42,967 bases of DNA from Verrucomicrobiota bacterium. Its GTDB lineage: Bacteria; Verrucomicrobiota; Verrucomicrobiia; Chthoniobacterales; Xiphinematobacteraceae. The notes below the pieces were generated by a model. It did no database searches. It worked only from the letters and a program-made list of their open reading frames with translations, and had not been told where the DNA came from. Both the position numbers and the translations under genes were made by a program. How positions within the stretch are numbered: the first letter of the stretch is position 1; the number at the start of each line of letters is the position of its first letter. The DNA lies in contig JAHFTB010000021.1 of NCBI GenBank assembly GCA_023269545.1, forward strand, positions 1 through 42,967, given 5' to 3'. Shown here piece after piece: positions 24,423 through 33,120 of this stretch.

Positions 24423-24443
24423 GGCGGCGGTGGGTGCCGCCGA
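24423..24443 (-). promoter_or_regulatory. GC-rich hairpin in the rpsF-ssb gap
   Basis: On the minus strand GGCGGC and GCCGCC pair around ACCCACC. It is the only strongly GC-rich stem in the 91-base gap and is not followed by a T-run. A role as processing site or ribosomal-protein-binding leader is possible. Confidence 0.35.
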
Positions 24444-24469
24444 CGATAGGTGTAGCCGCAGTGAGGCGC

Positions 24470-24793
24470 TTACTTCCCGGAACGTACCTTATTTTTTTGC
24501 GGCTGCAAAGCAGAATACTGCTGCAAAGCAATTTCCTCATCCAACTTAAATTTTTTCCTAAGACGTTCAATCAGTGAAGGTTCAGCTTCGAACACAAAAT
24601 TGACGATGTAAGCGGCTTTGATGTGGTTATGTTCGTAGGCAAGTTCGCGTTTTTCGAGGCGTTGTACTTGCAAAACTTTTGCTCCTTCGGTAGCAAGTTC
24701 TTTCTCGAGACGCTCGATGGTTTCTTTATTTCCTTCTTCTTTGCCACGGGTATCCAGAGCAAAAAAGGCTTCGTATTGACGGGTTTGGGACAT
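24470..24793 (-). CDS. rpsF: 30S ribosomal protein bS6
   Basis: The 107-residue protein has the ferredoxin-like bS6 pattern: RQYEAFFALDT, a helix with KETIERLEKELATEGA, KVLQVQRLEKRELAYEHN and HIKAAYIVNFVFEAEPSLIERL. It binds with bS18 to the 30S platform. The C-terminus is short and basic. It lies 9 bases after pth and before ssb on the same strand. Confidence 0.95.
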   Translation of the reverse strand: MSQTRQYEAFFALDTRGKEEGNKETIERLEKELATEGAKVLQVQRLEKRELAYEHNHIKAAYIVNFVFEAEPSLIERLRKKFKLDEEIALQQYSALQPQKNKVRSGK

Positions 24794-24802
24794 GTTTGGT
24801 TG

Positions 24803-25357
24803 TTAGTTAAATTGGTTCATAGCAGTATCAATTCCAGCAGTACTGATGACTTCGATAGCTTCGCACGCGCGAGTGACTGCGGTGTCCACTATGGGAGTCT
24901 CTTCTTTGGAGAAGGTGCTGAGCACATGGTCTGTCATCGTCTGGTGGGGAGTACCGATTCCAAGGCGCAGCCGAGGGACGACTTCAGTGGAAAGGTGGGT
25001 CAATATGGAAGCAAGACCATTGTGGCCTCCCGCGCTTCCTTTTTTTCGAATTCGAAGGGTTCCGAGCGGGAGTGCGGTATCGTCGAGGATCACGAAAACT
25101 TCTTCGGGTGCGATTTTATAATAACGGATAAATTCTCCCACTGGCTGTCCGGAACGGTTCATATAACTCATTGGTTTCATGAGTATTCTCCCAGATGGTT
25201 CCCGAGCAATTTCAGCACCACCTTCACTTTTAAAATGCCATCTCTGAGTTTCTACCAATCGATCAAGAACCATGAATCCAATATTGTGCCGTGTTCTTTT
25301 GTATGTGGAACCAGGATTCCCCAGCCCAACGATCAGCCGGGGTCTGCATACCTCCAT
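24803..25357 (-). CDS. pth: Peptidyl-tRNA hydrolase
   Basis: It frees tRNA from dropped-off peptidyl-tRNAs. The 184-residue protein begins with the signature LIVGLGNPGSTYKRTRHNIG, which holds the catalytic His. KPMSYMNRSGQPV, VILDDTALPLGTLRIRKKGS and GGHNGLASI with the conserved Asp and Asn follow. RLRLGIGTPH closes the active site. The length is normal. It lies between rplY (16 bases) and rpsF (9 bases), an arrangement typical of bacterial translation clusters. Confidence 0.96.
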   Translation of the reverse strand: MEVCRPRLIVGLGNPGSTYKRTRHNIGFMVLDRLVETQRWHFKSEGGAEIAREPSGRILMKPMSYMNRSGQPVGEFIRYYKIAPEEVFVILDDTALPLGTLRIRKKGSAGGHNGLASILTHLSTEVVPRLRLGIGTPHQTMTDHVLSTFSKEETPIVDTAVTRACEAIEVISTAGIDTAMNQFN

Positions 25358-25373
25358 ACGAAAAATTCTGTGG

Positions 25374-26048
25374 CTACTTTTTTGGCGCCTCCTGCGCCGC
25401 AGAGGAGTCCGGTTTCTTTTCCTTAATCACTTCGGGAGCGCTAGGCTCTTCAAGAGAAGTACCAGGCTCAGGAGCCACGGTGGGTTCGGAAACACGGAAA
25501 ACAGTAAGTTCGGGATCAGTGACAGCGCGAACGCCTTCGGGTAATACAAGATCCTTCACGTGATAGGCTGCTCCCACCACGAGGGCTGTCACATCCATAC
25601 GAATGACATCGGGAAGGTTCTGCGGCAAACACTCGACAAGGAGTCCACGAAGACTTTGTTCGAGCAGGCCTCCTCCGGTCTTTACTCCTGCGGCTTCTCC
25701 TACGGCTTCGAGGGGAATTTCCACTTGAATGGTTTCAGTGGCTGAAACGGCCTGGAAGTCTACGTGGAGAATGTCTCCGCGTACGGGATGGTGTTGGATT
25801 TCTTGAATCAAAGAAAGCCTATGGGTGGTTTTGTCTTTTGCAGCGATCTGGAGTTCCACCAGAAGGTTTTCACCCACTGCATGTGCGAGAATTTTTTCAA
25901 TTTCTCGACGGTTAATTTCCAGATTATGAGGAACTTCTGTTCCTCCGTAAATGATTGCAGGAACGGAGCCGCGGGCGCGGACTTTCTTTACTGCATTTCT
26001 TCCTGATTCCACGCGTGGGGTCGCTGAAAGCTTAAATTGCTTAGCCAT
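25374..26048 (-). CDS. rplY: 50S ribosomal protein bL25, long CTC form
   Basis: The 224-residue protein joins the 5S rRNA-binding bL25 fold (RVESGRNAVKKVRARGSVPA, IIYGG) to a C-terminal beta domain (VEIPLEAVGEAAGVKTGG, LVECLPQNLPDVIRMDVTAL), as in the CTC stress-protein type. A Pro/Glu/Lys-rich tail ends it. It follows prs by 6 bases and precedes pth, the usual prs-rplY-pth order. Confidence 0.95.
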   Translation of the reverse strand: MAKQFKLSATPRVESGRNAVKKVRARGSVPAIIYGGTEVPHNLEINRREIEKILAHAVGENLLVELQIAAKDKTTHRLSLIQEIQHHPVRGDILHVDFQAVSATETIQVEIPLEAVGEAAGVKTGGGLLEQSLRGLLVECLPQNLPDVIRMDVTALVVGAAYHVKDLVLPEGVRAVTDPELTVFRVSEPTVAPEPGTSLEEPSAPEVIKEKKPDSSAAQEAPKK

Positions 26049-26054
26049 TTTTAT

Positions 26055-27008
26055 CTATTTCTTTAATTCAAAAAGCGAGCTGACCGACTCATCAGCGTGA
26101 ATACGTCTAATCCCTTCGCCGAGCAATTCCGCGATAGATAAAACTTTGACGCGGTCTCCGGCTTCTGCAGGAACCGGCACACTATTGGTCGTAATCAACT
26201 GCTTGATTTCCGAGGACTTTAACCTGTCCATGGCATGGTTTGTCAATACTGCGTGCGAGACACCCGCATAGATATCTTTGGCTCCATGTTGATGAAGAAT
26301 CTTAGCGGCTCCGGTAAGGGTGCCGGCAGTCTCAGTTAAGTCGTCTACTATCAACACGTTCTTACCATGAACTTCTCCGATCACATAAAGAGCCTCCACT
26401 TCGGTGGCGGAGTGACGTCTCTTCACTACAATCGCTAATCCTGTCCCCAATGCCTGGGCATAAGCAGATGCCATTTTGACTCCTCCCACATCCGGAGAAA
26501 CGACCACGAGATTTTCGAGAGAGATGGCCCAAAGATAACGGGAGAGGACAGGAAGAGCGTATAGATGGTCCACAGGGATATCAAAGAAACCTTGAAGTTG
26601 TTGAGCATGTAAGTCCATGGTCAGCACTCGATTCACCCCGGATGCAACAAGAAGATTCGCAACTAGTTTCGCTGTGATGGGGACACGTGGCTGGTCTTTT
26701 CGATCCTGTCGCGCGTATCCAAAGAAAGGTATTACGACGGTGACCCGCGCGGCGCTAGCGCGGCGGGCCGCATCTACCAAAATCAAAAGCTCCATGAGAT
26801 TTTGATTTGTTGGCGGACATGTAGGCTGAACGATGAAAACATCTTTTCCCCGAATGTTTTCATTAATTTTTATAAAAGTCTCACCATCCGGAAATGAAGA
26901 TACAATAGCATCTCCCAAGGGGACTTGAAGATAACCGGCAATATCCATTGCTAGCCTAGGATGAGCCGTCCCCGTAAAAATTTTCATTTCAAGATCGTTA
27001 GAATGCAT
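26055..27008 (-). CDS. prs: Ribose-phosphate pyrophosphokinase
   Basis: It makes PRPP from ribose-5-phosphate and ATP for purine, pyrimidine, His and Trp synthesis. The 317-residue protein contains SSFPDGETFIKINENIRG, VVIPFFGYARQDRKDQPRVP, the metal/ATP segment MDLHAQQLQGFFDIPVDHL, SPDVGGVKMA and the PRPP loop LIVDDLTETAGTL. The flexible-loop Arg/Lys (VVKRRH) is present. The first residues (MHSNDLE) precede the usual start, and an ATG at 26987 (MKIFTG) is an alternative. It follows a hypothetical secreted-protein gene and leads into rplY. Confidence 0.96.
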   Translation of the reverse strand: MHSNDLEMKIFTGTAHPRLAMDIAGYLQVPLGDAIVSSFPDGETFIKINENIRGKDVFIVQPTCPPTNQNLMELLILVDAARRASAARVTVVIPFFGYARQDRKDQPRVPITAKLVANLLVASGVNRVLTMDLHAQQLQGFFDIPVDHLYALPVLSRYLWAISLENLVVVSPDVGGVKMASAYAQALGTGLAIVVKRRHSATEVEALYVIGEVHGKNVLIVDDLTETAGTLTGAAKILHQHGAKDIYAGVSHAVLTNHAMDRLKSSEIKQLITTNSVPVPAEAGDRVKVLSIAELLGEGIRRIHADESVSSLFELKK

Positions 27009-27034
27009 GTCAAAGCAATGTGGTATGGATTGGA

Positions 27035-27784
27035 TTATGGAGTCAGCGGCTCTGGCGTGGGCGGCGGATGAAGAGGGATGGTAGGTTCAATCTGCATTTG
27101 AGCGAGTTTTCGTAAGTAAGCTTCACGCATGCCTTTGGCCTTGTCGGCAAGGGAATGATCCAGAATCTCTATTTTTTTGAAGAGCATCCGGTAATATTCT
27201 CTCATGGCCGCTCGATAATCTTCTTCATTGGTGGCCTTCTGAGCTCGATCATACATCCGACGTATGGCCGGATTTTTCTCTGCTTGAACCTTTACGGCTT
27301 TATACCTGACCAATTCTTTTGCAATCTCTTCTTTTTTCTGAGCGTCCAGGACCTTCTGGGAAACGGCTGGAGTCTGGCTAGCCGTAGGAATTAAAGCATT
27401 GGGATCGGCAGCAGTCGGGAGTCCCGGATGAGTCGCTTCCTCTACAGGTGGAGGAGGGGGACCGGGAACCGATTGAGTCTCCGGAACGGCGGTGTTTACA
27501 TTCTGAGTCGCATCTTCGTTACCAGGATTTGGAGGTTTCAGTTGATTTTGAATAGGAGATGAGGCGGGCAATGGCGTGGGACCTGGAATTGTGGAAGGCA
27601 AAACCATGGACTCAGCGGAGGGAGGTTCTGCAAAAACGGGAATTCCAAAAAGTATGAAAATGTTTAAAATTGGTATGAATGTATGTCGTAAAAAAACATT
27701 GCGCCCGAAACGGCAAAAATTCTTGGAAACTCCAAAGGGATATATTGTTCCTAGATGGTCTGGAAAAGTGGAGTAAATTTTCAT
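27035..27784 (-). CDS. Secreted Pro-rich protein with helical C-terminal domain
   Basis: The 249-residue protein has an unusually long, basic N-region before a hydrophobic stretch (FIPILNIFILFGIPVFA, about 36-52), probably a signal peptide with cleavage near residue 52. A Pro/Thr/Ala-rich disordered segment of about 80 residues follows. Then comes a charged helical region (KKEEIAKELVRYKAVK, NEEDYRAAMREYYRMLFKKI), ending in another Pro tail. No family is recognised. The only ATG in the region is at 27784, which also overlaps the upstream part of the divergent pabB frame. It may be co-transcribed with prs, 26 bases downstream. Confidence 0.6.
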   Translation of the reverse strand: MKIYSTFPDHLGTIYPFGVSKNFCRFGRNVFLRHTFIPILNIFILFGIPVFAEPPSAESMVLPSTIPGPTPLPASSPIQNQLKPPNPGNEDATQNVNTAVPETQSVPGPPPPPVEEATHPGLPTAADPNALIPTASQTPAVSQKVLDAQKKEEIAKELVRYKAVKVQAEKNPAIRRMYDRAQKATNEEDYRAAMREYYRMLFKKIEILDHSLADKAKGMREAYLRKLAQMQIEPTIPLHPPPTPEPLTP

Positions 27785-27838
27785 TCCGCAAGGTCTCTCA
27801 TCCCGAGAGGGCGTAAACGTGTTAGTAAATCAAATTCC

Positions 27839-29002
27839 ATGTCAAGCTTCAATCCACCCATCAGCGACACTTCATTTTCTTCAGATTTTCTTCAATTGGC
27901 TCAAAATTGGAAAAACCGACCTGGTTTTGTCCTCTTCGAAAGCTCGAATGCAAAGATCCCCGGCATGAATCTTATAGCTGTCGAGCCAGAGAAGGAAATT
28001 AGTGGCAATGATTGGGAATTATTGGAAGAAGAATTTCTTCACCGCTCCGGCACTCAAAAACTTGAAGAAGGGGCCGCAATCGGTTTTGTCCGTTATGACG
28101 GTAGTTTTCATTTTGGTTTTTATCCACACCTATCTCTTTCTTATCATACTCCTCCATCTTCCCCTCCCACAGCTCCTTTCTCGGTCTCTTTTTCCTCCGA
28201 TATGGAAGAGGAAAATTTTCTTCGTATGGTGAATCGTGCTCAAGAGTATATTGCCGCCGGAGACATTTATCAAGTATGCCTGGCTCACCGATTCCGAGGA
28301 AAATTTGAAGGTGATTTTTGGAACTATTATGAAGCCTTGAGGAAGGTCTCTCCTGCTCCCTATTCGGCATTTCTTCGATTAGGCGATGAGCAGGTGGCTT
28401 GCGCCTCACCGGAATCTTTTCTTCATATTCACGATCGCCACATCCGTACTCGTCCTATTAAAGGGACTCGTCCCCGTCATTCGGACCCCAAACGGGATTC
28501 CGCATTAGCCGCCGAGCTACTGGCTTCCGAGAAAGAAAGAGCGGAACTTGTTATGATTACAGATTTGGAACGTAATGATCTGGGTAAAGTCTGTACTGCC
28601 GGCTCGATCAAAGTCTCCGATTTACTTCGTCTGGAAGCCTATCCGCAGGTTTTTCATTTGGTTTCCACGGTTGAGGGACACTTGCTCAACGAAATTTCTC
28701 ATATCCAAGCGCTGAAATCCTGCTTCCCCGGTGGATCCATCACGGGAGCCCCCAAAAAACGGGCTATGGAAATTATCTCCGAATTAGAGCCTATTCCTCG
28801 CGGCCTCTATACAGGCGCTATAGGATTTTTCGGATACAGTGGAGAGAGCCAATTTAATATCGTCATTCGGAGCGCAGTAGAGCAAAGGGGACAAGTATCT
28901 TTTCATGTGGGAGCAGGAATCGTAGCGGACTCTGATCCTAAAGCTGAATGGGAAGAAACGCTTCATAAAGCACGGGGCCTCCTACTAGCAGGAGGGAACT
29001 GA
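27839..29002 (+). CDS. pabB: Aminodeoxychorismate synthase component I
   Basis: From the ATG at 27839 the protein has 387 residues; the frame extends to 27755, but that part has no homologue-like sequence. The chorismate-binding domain shows YIAAGDIYQVCLAHRF, the segment PIKGTRPRH (Lys is typical of PabB, where anthranilate synthase has Ala), LVMITDLERNDLGKV, FHLVSTVEGHL and the end motif CFPGGSITGAPKKRAMEII. YTGAIGFFGYSG and FHVGAGIVADSDP complete the site. It adds the amino group to chorismate for folate synthesis with a PabA partner not in this window. The N-terminus is short for the family. TrpE is the alternative, less likely. Confidence 0.88.
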   Translation: MSSFNPPISDTSFSSDFLQLAQNWKNRPGFVLFESSNAKIPGMNLIAVEPEKEISGNDWELLEEEFLHRSGTQKLEEGAAIGFVRYDGSFHFGFYPHLSLSYHTPPSSPPTAPFSVSFSSDMEEENFLRMVNRAQEYIAAGDIYQVCLAHRFRGKFEGDFWNYYEALRKVSPAPYSAFLRLGDEQVACASPESFLHIHDRHIRTRPIKGTRPRHSDPKRDSALAAELLASEKERAELVMITDLERNDLGKVCTAGSIKVSDLLRLEAYPQVFHLVSTVEGHLLNEISHIQALKSCFPGGSITGAPKKRAMEIISELEPIPRGLYTGAIGFFGYSGESQFNIVIRSAVEQRGQVSFHVGAGIVADSDPKAEWEETLHKARGLLLAGGN

Positions 29003-29257
29003 GTTTCCTCCTCATTCGCAGCTATAGCAAACCTCTCGATCCAATCTACTGAATTGCCAGAGTGTAGCCTCCGCCAGGCACTGGGAGGCAACCCATATAT
29101 TTACGAAAATCGCGGAGAAATGAAAAAGAGCATCCAAACCAAGGCCTTCCGCAATGACTGAGAGACTCATTGTGGAATGTCGCAATAAATTCTTAGCACG
29201 CTGTAATAATTTTTGTATATTTGGACTAAACTGTCTATACTCAAGCTTTCGCTTATC
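29003..29257 (-). pseudogene. Decayed AraC-family regulator, C-terminal fragment with two frameshifts
   Basis: Read on the minus strand, three frames in succession give an AraC-type DNA-binding domain. First, FSPNIQKLLQRAKNLLRHST and then MSLSVIAEGLGLDALFHFS (about 29233-29115). After a shift, RDFRKYMG (about 29113-29091). After a second shift, LPPSAWRRLHSGN (from about 29089), running on into the pabB end. The pieces follow the family order: first helix, SISEIAxxLGF, FSRxFRKYxG, PSxWRR. The N-terminal ligand-binding part is missing. Lying beside rhaA, it was probably a sugar-responsive activator of the rhamnose genes (inference). The 382-base gap before rhaA holds this remnant and a leader region without other recognisable content. 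Confidence 0.8.
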
Positions 29258-29384
29258 TCATAGTATCAGAAAGCGTGAAGCGTGTTCTCCATGAATGAGG
29301 CCATACTATGATGCTATGATGCTTTAGGCAGCCCCTTTTGCAAAGCCCTACTGATTTTTAAATCCTTCACCGTTCCTTCATTCC

Positions 29385-30641
29385 ATGAGTCCTGCCTCCT
29401 ATCAATTAGCTCGCCAACAATACGCTGATCGGGGGGTAGATACCGAAACAACGCTCGATCTCCTCTCTCAGATCCCGATTTCCTTACAATGTTGGCAAGG
29501 CGATGATGTCGGCGGATTTGAAGCTTCCGCTTGGCAATCACAAAATGCCGGATTCCAAACTACCGGAAATTACCCCGGCAAAGCGCGAACATCGGAGGAA
29601 TTGAGACAAGATCTGATTCAAGCATTCGCTCTGATTCCCGGCTCTCACCGGCTCAATCTCCATGCTTGTTACGCGGAATATTCCAGCCATCCTGTCGACC
29701 GAGATGAATTAGCCATCGAACACTTTCAATCATGGGTGGACTGGTGCAAAGAGCATCGATTGGGTTTGGATTTTAACCCTACTTTCTTTTCCCATCGTTG
29801 GGCATCCAATGGCCTTACTCTCACTCATCCCGATGCAACCATTCGCACATTCTGGATCCGCCATGCGATCGCTTGCCGTCAAATCTCAGAGAACATTGGC
29901 CGTCAGTTGGGCTCTCCCACCATTTATAATCTTTGGATACCCGATGGCTCCAAGGATATTGTAGCAGACCGAAAAACGCCGCGCCTCCGATTGGAAGAAT
30001 CTCTCGACCAAATATTTAAAGAACACTTAGACTCCCAATATCTCTTAGAGGCAGTAGAATCCAAACTTTTTGGCATTGGTTCCGAATCCTATGTGCCCGG
30101 CTCTTATGACTTTTATCTTGGATATGCAACCACAAGAAAAAAACTTCTTTGCTTAGACGCGGGACACTTCCATCCCACAGAATCCATCGCAGATAAAATT
30201 TCCTCCGTTCTACAATTTGTACCCGCTATCTTGCTGCATGTCAGCCGAGGAGTCCGTTGGGATAGTGACCACGTGGTGATTTTGGACGACCCCACACGAG
30301 CCATTTTTGAGGAAGTCGTCCGAGGCAATTTTTTACCGCAAACCCACATTGGATTGGATTTCTTTGATGCAAGCATCAACCGCGTAGCTGCATGGATCAT
30401 CGGCACGCGAGCTACGCAAAAAGCATTGCTTCTAGCGTTATTGGAACCTCGAAATGCCTTGCGACAGTTCGAACAAGAAGGTGATTTTACTTCTCGTCTT
30501 GCTCTCTTGGAAGAAATGAAGTCTCTCCCGCATGGAGCGATATGGGAAGAATTTTGCTTGCGGCAAGAAGTACCCGGTAGTTTGACATGGCTCGATGAGG
30601 TAAAACGCTACGAGCGATCCATACTTTCACAACGTCCCTAG
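29385..30641 (+). CDS. rhaA: L-rhamnose isomerase
   Basis: It converts L-rhamnose to L-rhamnulose. The 418-residue protein has the usual length and near-identical blocks to the E. coli enzyme: [81 protein letters not shown] and [13 protein letters not shown]. The metal ligands in LDAGHFHP and DSDHV are present. The N-terminus keeps [21 protein letters not shown]-type residues, so the ATG at 29385 is convincing. rhaT follows after 125 bases. The rhaB kinase and rhaD aldolase are not in the window. Confidence 0.97.
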   Translation: MSPASYQLARQQYADRGVDTETTLDLLSQIPISLQCWQGDDVGGFEASAWQSQNAGFQTTGNYPGKARTSEELRQDLIQAFALIPGSHRLNLHACYAEYSSHPVDRDELAIEHFQSWVDWCKEHRLGLDFNPTFFSHRWASNGLTLTHPDATIRTFWIRHAIACRQISENIGRQLGSPTIYNLWIPDGSKDIVADRKTPRLRLEESLDQIFKEHLDSQYLLEAVESKLFGIGSESYVPGSYDFYLGYATTRKKLLCLDAGHFHPTESIADKISSVLQFVPAILLHVSRGVRWDSDHVVILDDPTRAIFEEVVRGNFLPQTHIGLDFFDASINRVAAWIIGTRATQKALLLALLEPRNALRQFEQEGDFTSRLALLEEMKSLPHGAIWEEFCLRQEVPGSLTWLDEVKRYERSILSQRP

Positions 30642-30713
30642 ACTACACAGCCTAAAAAAACTGCAAATTGCCCCAAGAACTGAATGGATCCTGCAATGCT
30701 CTCCTGAAAGCAA

Positions 30714-30728
30714 GCCCAGTTCCTGGGC
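30714..30728. repeat. GCCCAG palindrome after rhaA
   Basis: GCCCAGTTCCTGGGC is a perfect 6-base inverted repeat around a 3-base loop in the rhaA-rhaT gap. Related strings occur behind frr (6090-6100), behind the first ATPase gene (10970-10984) and at 2016-2028. A T-run does not follow directly, so terminator function is doubtful. Confidence 0.4.
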
Positions 30729-30766
30729 GGAATCCACATTATTTTTAAATCTTTAACTCCCAGAAT

Positions 30767-31924
30767 ATGAATCATCCCTTCGTTGGTGTTTTCTTGCATT
30801 GGTTAGGTGGCCTCGCTTCCGCTAGTTTCTATCTTCCCTTTCGCGGCGTTCGAAAGTGGTCGTGGGAAACCTATTGGCTGATTGGTGGCATATTTAGCTG
30901 GATCGTCGCTCCGTGGATCTTTGCTGCAATACTCATTCCAGGATTACCAGACCTGCTCCGCCATACTCCTTCTTCCACCTTCTTTTGGTCGTGCTTTTTC
31001 GGAATATTGTGGGGCTTGGGTGGCCTCACGTTTGGGCTTACCATGCGTTACCTGGGCATTGCACTTGGTATGGCCGTAGCACTGGGATACTGCGCAGCCT
31101 TTGGAACTCTCATTCCGCCCATCTTTAATGGAGAATTTCACCAGATTTTGGGAACGACCTCCGGCCGATTTATTTTATTAGGTGTCTTTACTTGCCTCTT
31201 AGGCATCGCCTTTAGTGGCTTGGCCGGCATGTCTAAAGAACGCGAACTTTCCGAAGAGGAAAAAAAGGCTTCCGTAAAAGAATTCAATTTTACTAAAGGC
31301 ATGTTGCTTGCCACGTTCTCGGGAATTATGAGTTCATGCTTCGCCTATGGACTCGCCGCTGGAAAACCCCTCGCCGCTGCTACAAAAACCTACCTTCTGG
31401 CCACAGGGCATTCCGATCTCTGGCAAAACTTGCCCGTCTTAATCGTGGTGCTGCTGGGTGGGTTTATCACCAACTTCATTTGGTGTCTCTTTCTCCACAT
31501 AAAAAATCGTAGCGCGCATGAATATTTTTCTCCTCGCATTCGCAATCTGACAGAAATTAGCGCCACAGAAGGAGTTGCACCATGGGATCCTTCCTCGGTC
31601 AGCTCGACAGCCCCCTCACCCCAAAATACAACGGTCCCCTTGCTTTCTAACTACCTTCTTGCCGCTGTTGCCGGCATCACTTGGTACCTACAGTTCTTTT
31701 TCTACAGCATGGGACAAACCAAAATGGGACGTTATGATTTCTCCAGTTGGACACTCCACATGGCAAGCATCATCATTTTCAGTACCCTCTGGGGAATTAC
31801 ACTTCATGAATGGAGAGGAGTCAGCAAACGCACCCGCATACTCATTACATTAGGTCTCTTCGTACTCGTATCCTCCACAGTCATTATCGGATACGGAAAC
31901 TACCTCAAAGGTCATGGGGAATAG
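30767..31924 (+). CDS. rhaT: L-rhamnose-proton symporter
   Basis: The 385-residue integral membrane protein starts GVFLHWLGGLASASFYLPF and has about ten hydrophobic segments. It keeps the RhaT hallmarks KWSWETYWLIGGIFSWIVAP near the start, WGLGGLTFGLTMRYLGIALG, and the C-terminal GITWYLQFFFYSMGQTKMG. It imports L-rhamnose with protons across the inner membrane. A variable loop about residues 255-290 is longer and Thr/Ser-rich. It is the partner of rhaA, 125 bases upstream. A hairpin with a T-run follows at 31966. Confidence 0.95.
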   Translation: MNHPFVGVFLHWLGGLASASFYLPFRGVRKWSWETYWLIGGIFSWIVAPWIFAAILIPGLPDLLRHTPSSTFFWSCFFGILWGLGGLTFGLTMRYLGIALGMAVALGYCAAFGTLIPPIFNGEFHQILGTTSGRFILLGVFTCLLGIAFSGLAGMSKERELSEEEKKASVKEFNFTKGMLLATFSGIMSSCFAYGLAAGKPLAAATKTYLLATGHSDLWQNLPVLIVVLLGGFITNFIWCLFLHIKNRSAHEYFSPRIRNLTEISATEGVAPWDPSSVSSTAPSPQNTTVPLLSNYLLAAVAGITWYLQFFFYSMGQTKMGRYDFSSWTLHMASIIIFSTLWGITLHEWRGVSKRTRILITLGLFVLVSSTVIIGYGNYLKGHGE

Positions 31925-31965
31925 CATATGATAGCTACTACCTGACCCGTTACTCATTTACAGCG

Positions 31966-31991
31966 TTCCGGCATCCATTGTCGGAATTTTT
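31966..31991 (+). terminator. Probable intrinsic terminator after rhaT
   Basis: TTCCG and CGGAA, extended by CA/TG pairing, form a stem followed by TTTTT. It lies 42 bases after the rhaT stop codon. Confidence 0.6.
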
Positions 31992-32023
31992 CGACATCTG
32001 ATGTCATACGGTGAGATCCTCTC

Positions 32024-33034
32024 TTAGGAAAAATCATTCTCCAAAATAATGCGGTAGCGAGCTTTGCCAGAGCTCAAGTGTTCGAAAGCTTCGTTCACTT
32101 GAGACATCGGAAACTTTTCAACGATGGGTTTCAGATTGTGGCGTCCGCAGAATTCCAGCATATCGAAAATGGACGAAGGGCTACCCGTTGGAGAACCTGC
32201 CACAGACGTCTCCGCTCCGATAAGGGGAAACATAGCAAAATTCAGCTCAGGAACAGCGCCTACAACATGCAATTTGCCTTTCGGACGCAATACAGCAAAG
32301 TAAGCGTCCCAATCGAGCGGGACATTCACTGTCACTAAAATGAAATCGAGAGACTTAGTAAGTTGAGCAAAAGCGCCTTTTTCTTTGGTATTTACAAAAT
32401 GGTGAGCCCCCATTCGACGAACCTCTGCTTCCTTGCTAGAACTGGTGGAAAATGCAGTTACCTCACAGCCCCAGGCACGTAGGAATTGAATAGCAAGATG
32501 GCCCAGACCTCCCACACCCACAACACCTACTCGCTGAGTCGGGAGGACCCCTTGCATGAGCATTGGGCTAAATACAGTGATCCCACCACAAAACAGGGGA
32601 CCCGCAATGGAGGAATCCAAACCCGCGGGAAGGGGAAATACCCACATAGCTTGAGCGCGAACTTTTTCTGCAAATCCTCCGTGACGCCCCACAATCGTTC
32701 CTTCTGAGATGAAACACAGATGAGGACGTCCGGAAATGCATTCTCGACAAATCCCACAAGAACGGGCATACCACCCCAGACCCACGATTTGGCCAATCCG
32801 GAGATGACGCACGGTTTCCCCAAGTGCCGAAATAGTTCCAATTACCTCGTGACCAGGAACAAAGGGATATTTTGTTAACCCCCAATCATTGTTTTTCATG
32901 CTGAGGTCACTATGGCAAACACCACAGGAGGAAACTGTGATCTCCACTTCGTCGGGCTTGAGGTGCCCGAATTCGAATTCATACTTTTCAAACGAGCCAC
33001 TAGGCTGAGATACTGCATAAGAAGAAATTTTCAT
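32024..33034 (-). CDS. Zinc-dependent alcohol/aldehyde dehydrogenase (YahK/CAD type)
   Basis: The 336-residue protein has the catalytic zinc site CGVCHSDL (Cys37/Cys40) and GHEVIG (His62, Glu63). Structural zinc Cys are in SCGICRECISGRPHLC (93, 96, 99, 107), all intact. The Rossmann motif VGVGGLGHLAIQFL follows, then FSTSSSKEAEVRRMGA, where the Ser/Thr-rich turn points to NADP(H). It probably reduces aldehydes to alcohols in the cytoplasm; the natural substrate is unknown. It is divergent from sufS, sharing an 86-base intergenic region. Confidence 0.9.
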   Translation of the reverse strand: MKISSYAVSQPSGSFEKYEFEFGHLKPDEVEITVSSCGVCHSDLSMKNNDWGLTKYPFVPGHEVIGTISALGETVRHLRIGQIVGLGWYARSCGICRECISGRPHLCFISEGTIVGRHGGFAEKVRAQAMWVFPLPAGLDSSIAGPLFCGGITVFSPMLMQGVLPTQRVGVVGVGGLGHLAIQFLRAWGCEVTAFSTSSSKEAEVRRMGAHHFVNTKEKGAFAQLTKSLDFILVTVNVPLDWDAYFAVLRPKGKLHVVGAVPELNFAMFPLIGAETSVAGSPTGSPSSIFDMLEFCGRHNLKPIVEKFPMSQVNEAFEHLSSGKARYRIILENDFS

Positions 33035-33067
33035 AAAAAATAGAATTTCTCTAAAATGCTCCAGAGT

Positions 33068-33097
33068 TTGACCGAACCCTCCGGATGCGTAATAGAT
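33068..33097 (+). promoter_or_regulatory. Putative promoter for the suf genes
   Basis: TTGACC is followed 17-18 bases later by AATAGAT. The -35 is good and the -10 weak. Transcription would begin about 20 bases before the sufS ATG at 33121, which has no clear ribosome-binding site. Confidence 0.35.
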
Positions 33098-33120
33098 AAG
33101 AAAGTGTTCCGCGTATTTTT

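Noticed and set aside
27839-29002. Anthranilate synthase component I (TrpE) for the chorismate-binding protein
   Set aside because: The segment PIKGTRPR has Lys at the PabB-diagnostic position and no trp genes are adjacent.
29075-29100. TGCCTGGCGGAGGC on the minus strand resembles the start of 5S rRNA
   Set aside because: No 5S secondary structure follows, and the same bases encode the conserved PSAWRRL of the decayed AraC domain.
29213-29241. TTGTAT-17-TATACT as a promoter of rhaA
   Set aside because: It lies inside the AraC remnant, 140 bases before rhaA, and is only a fair match; not convincing enough to annotate.
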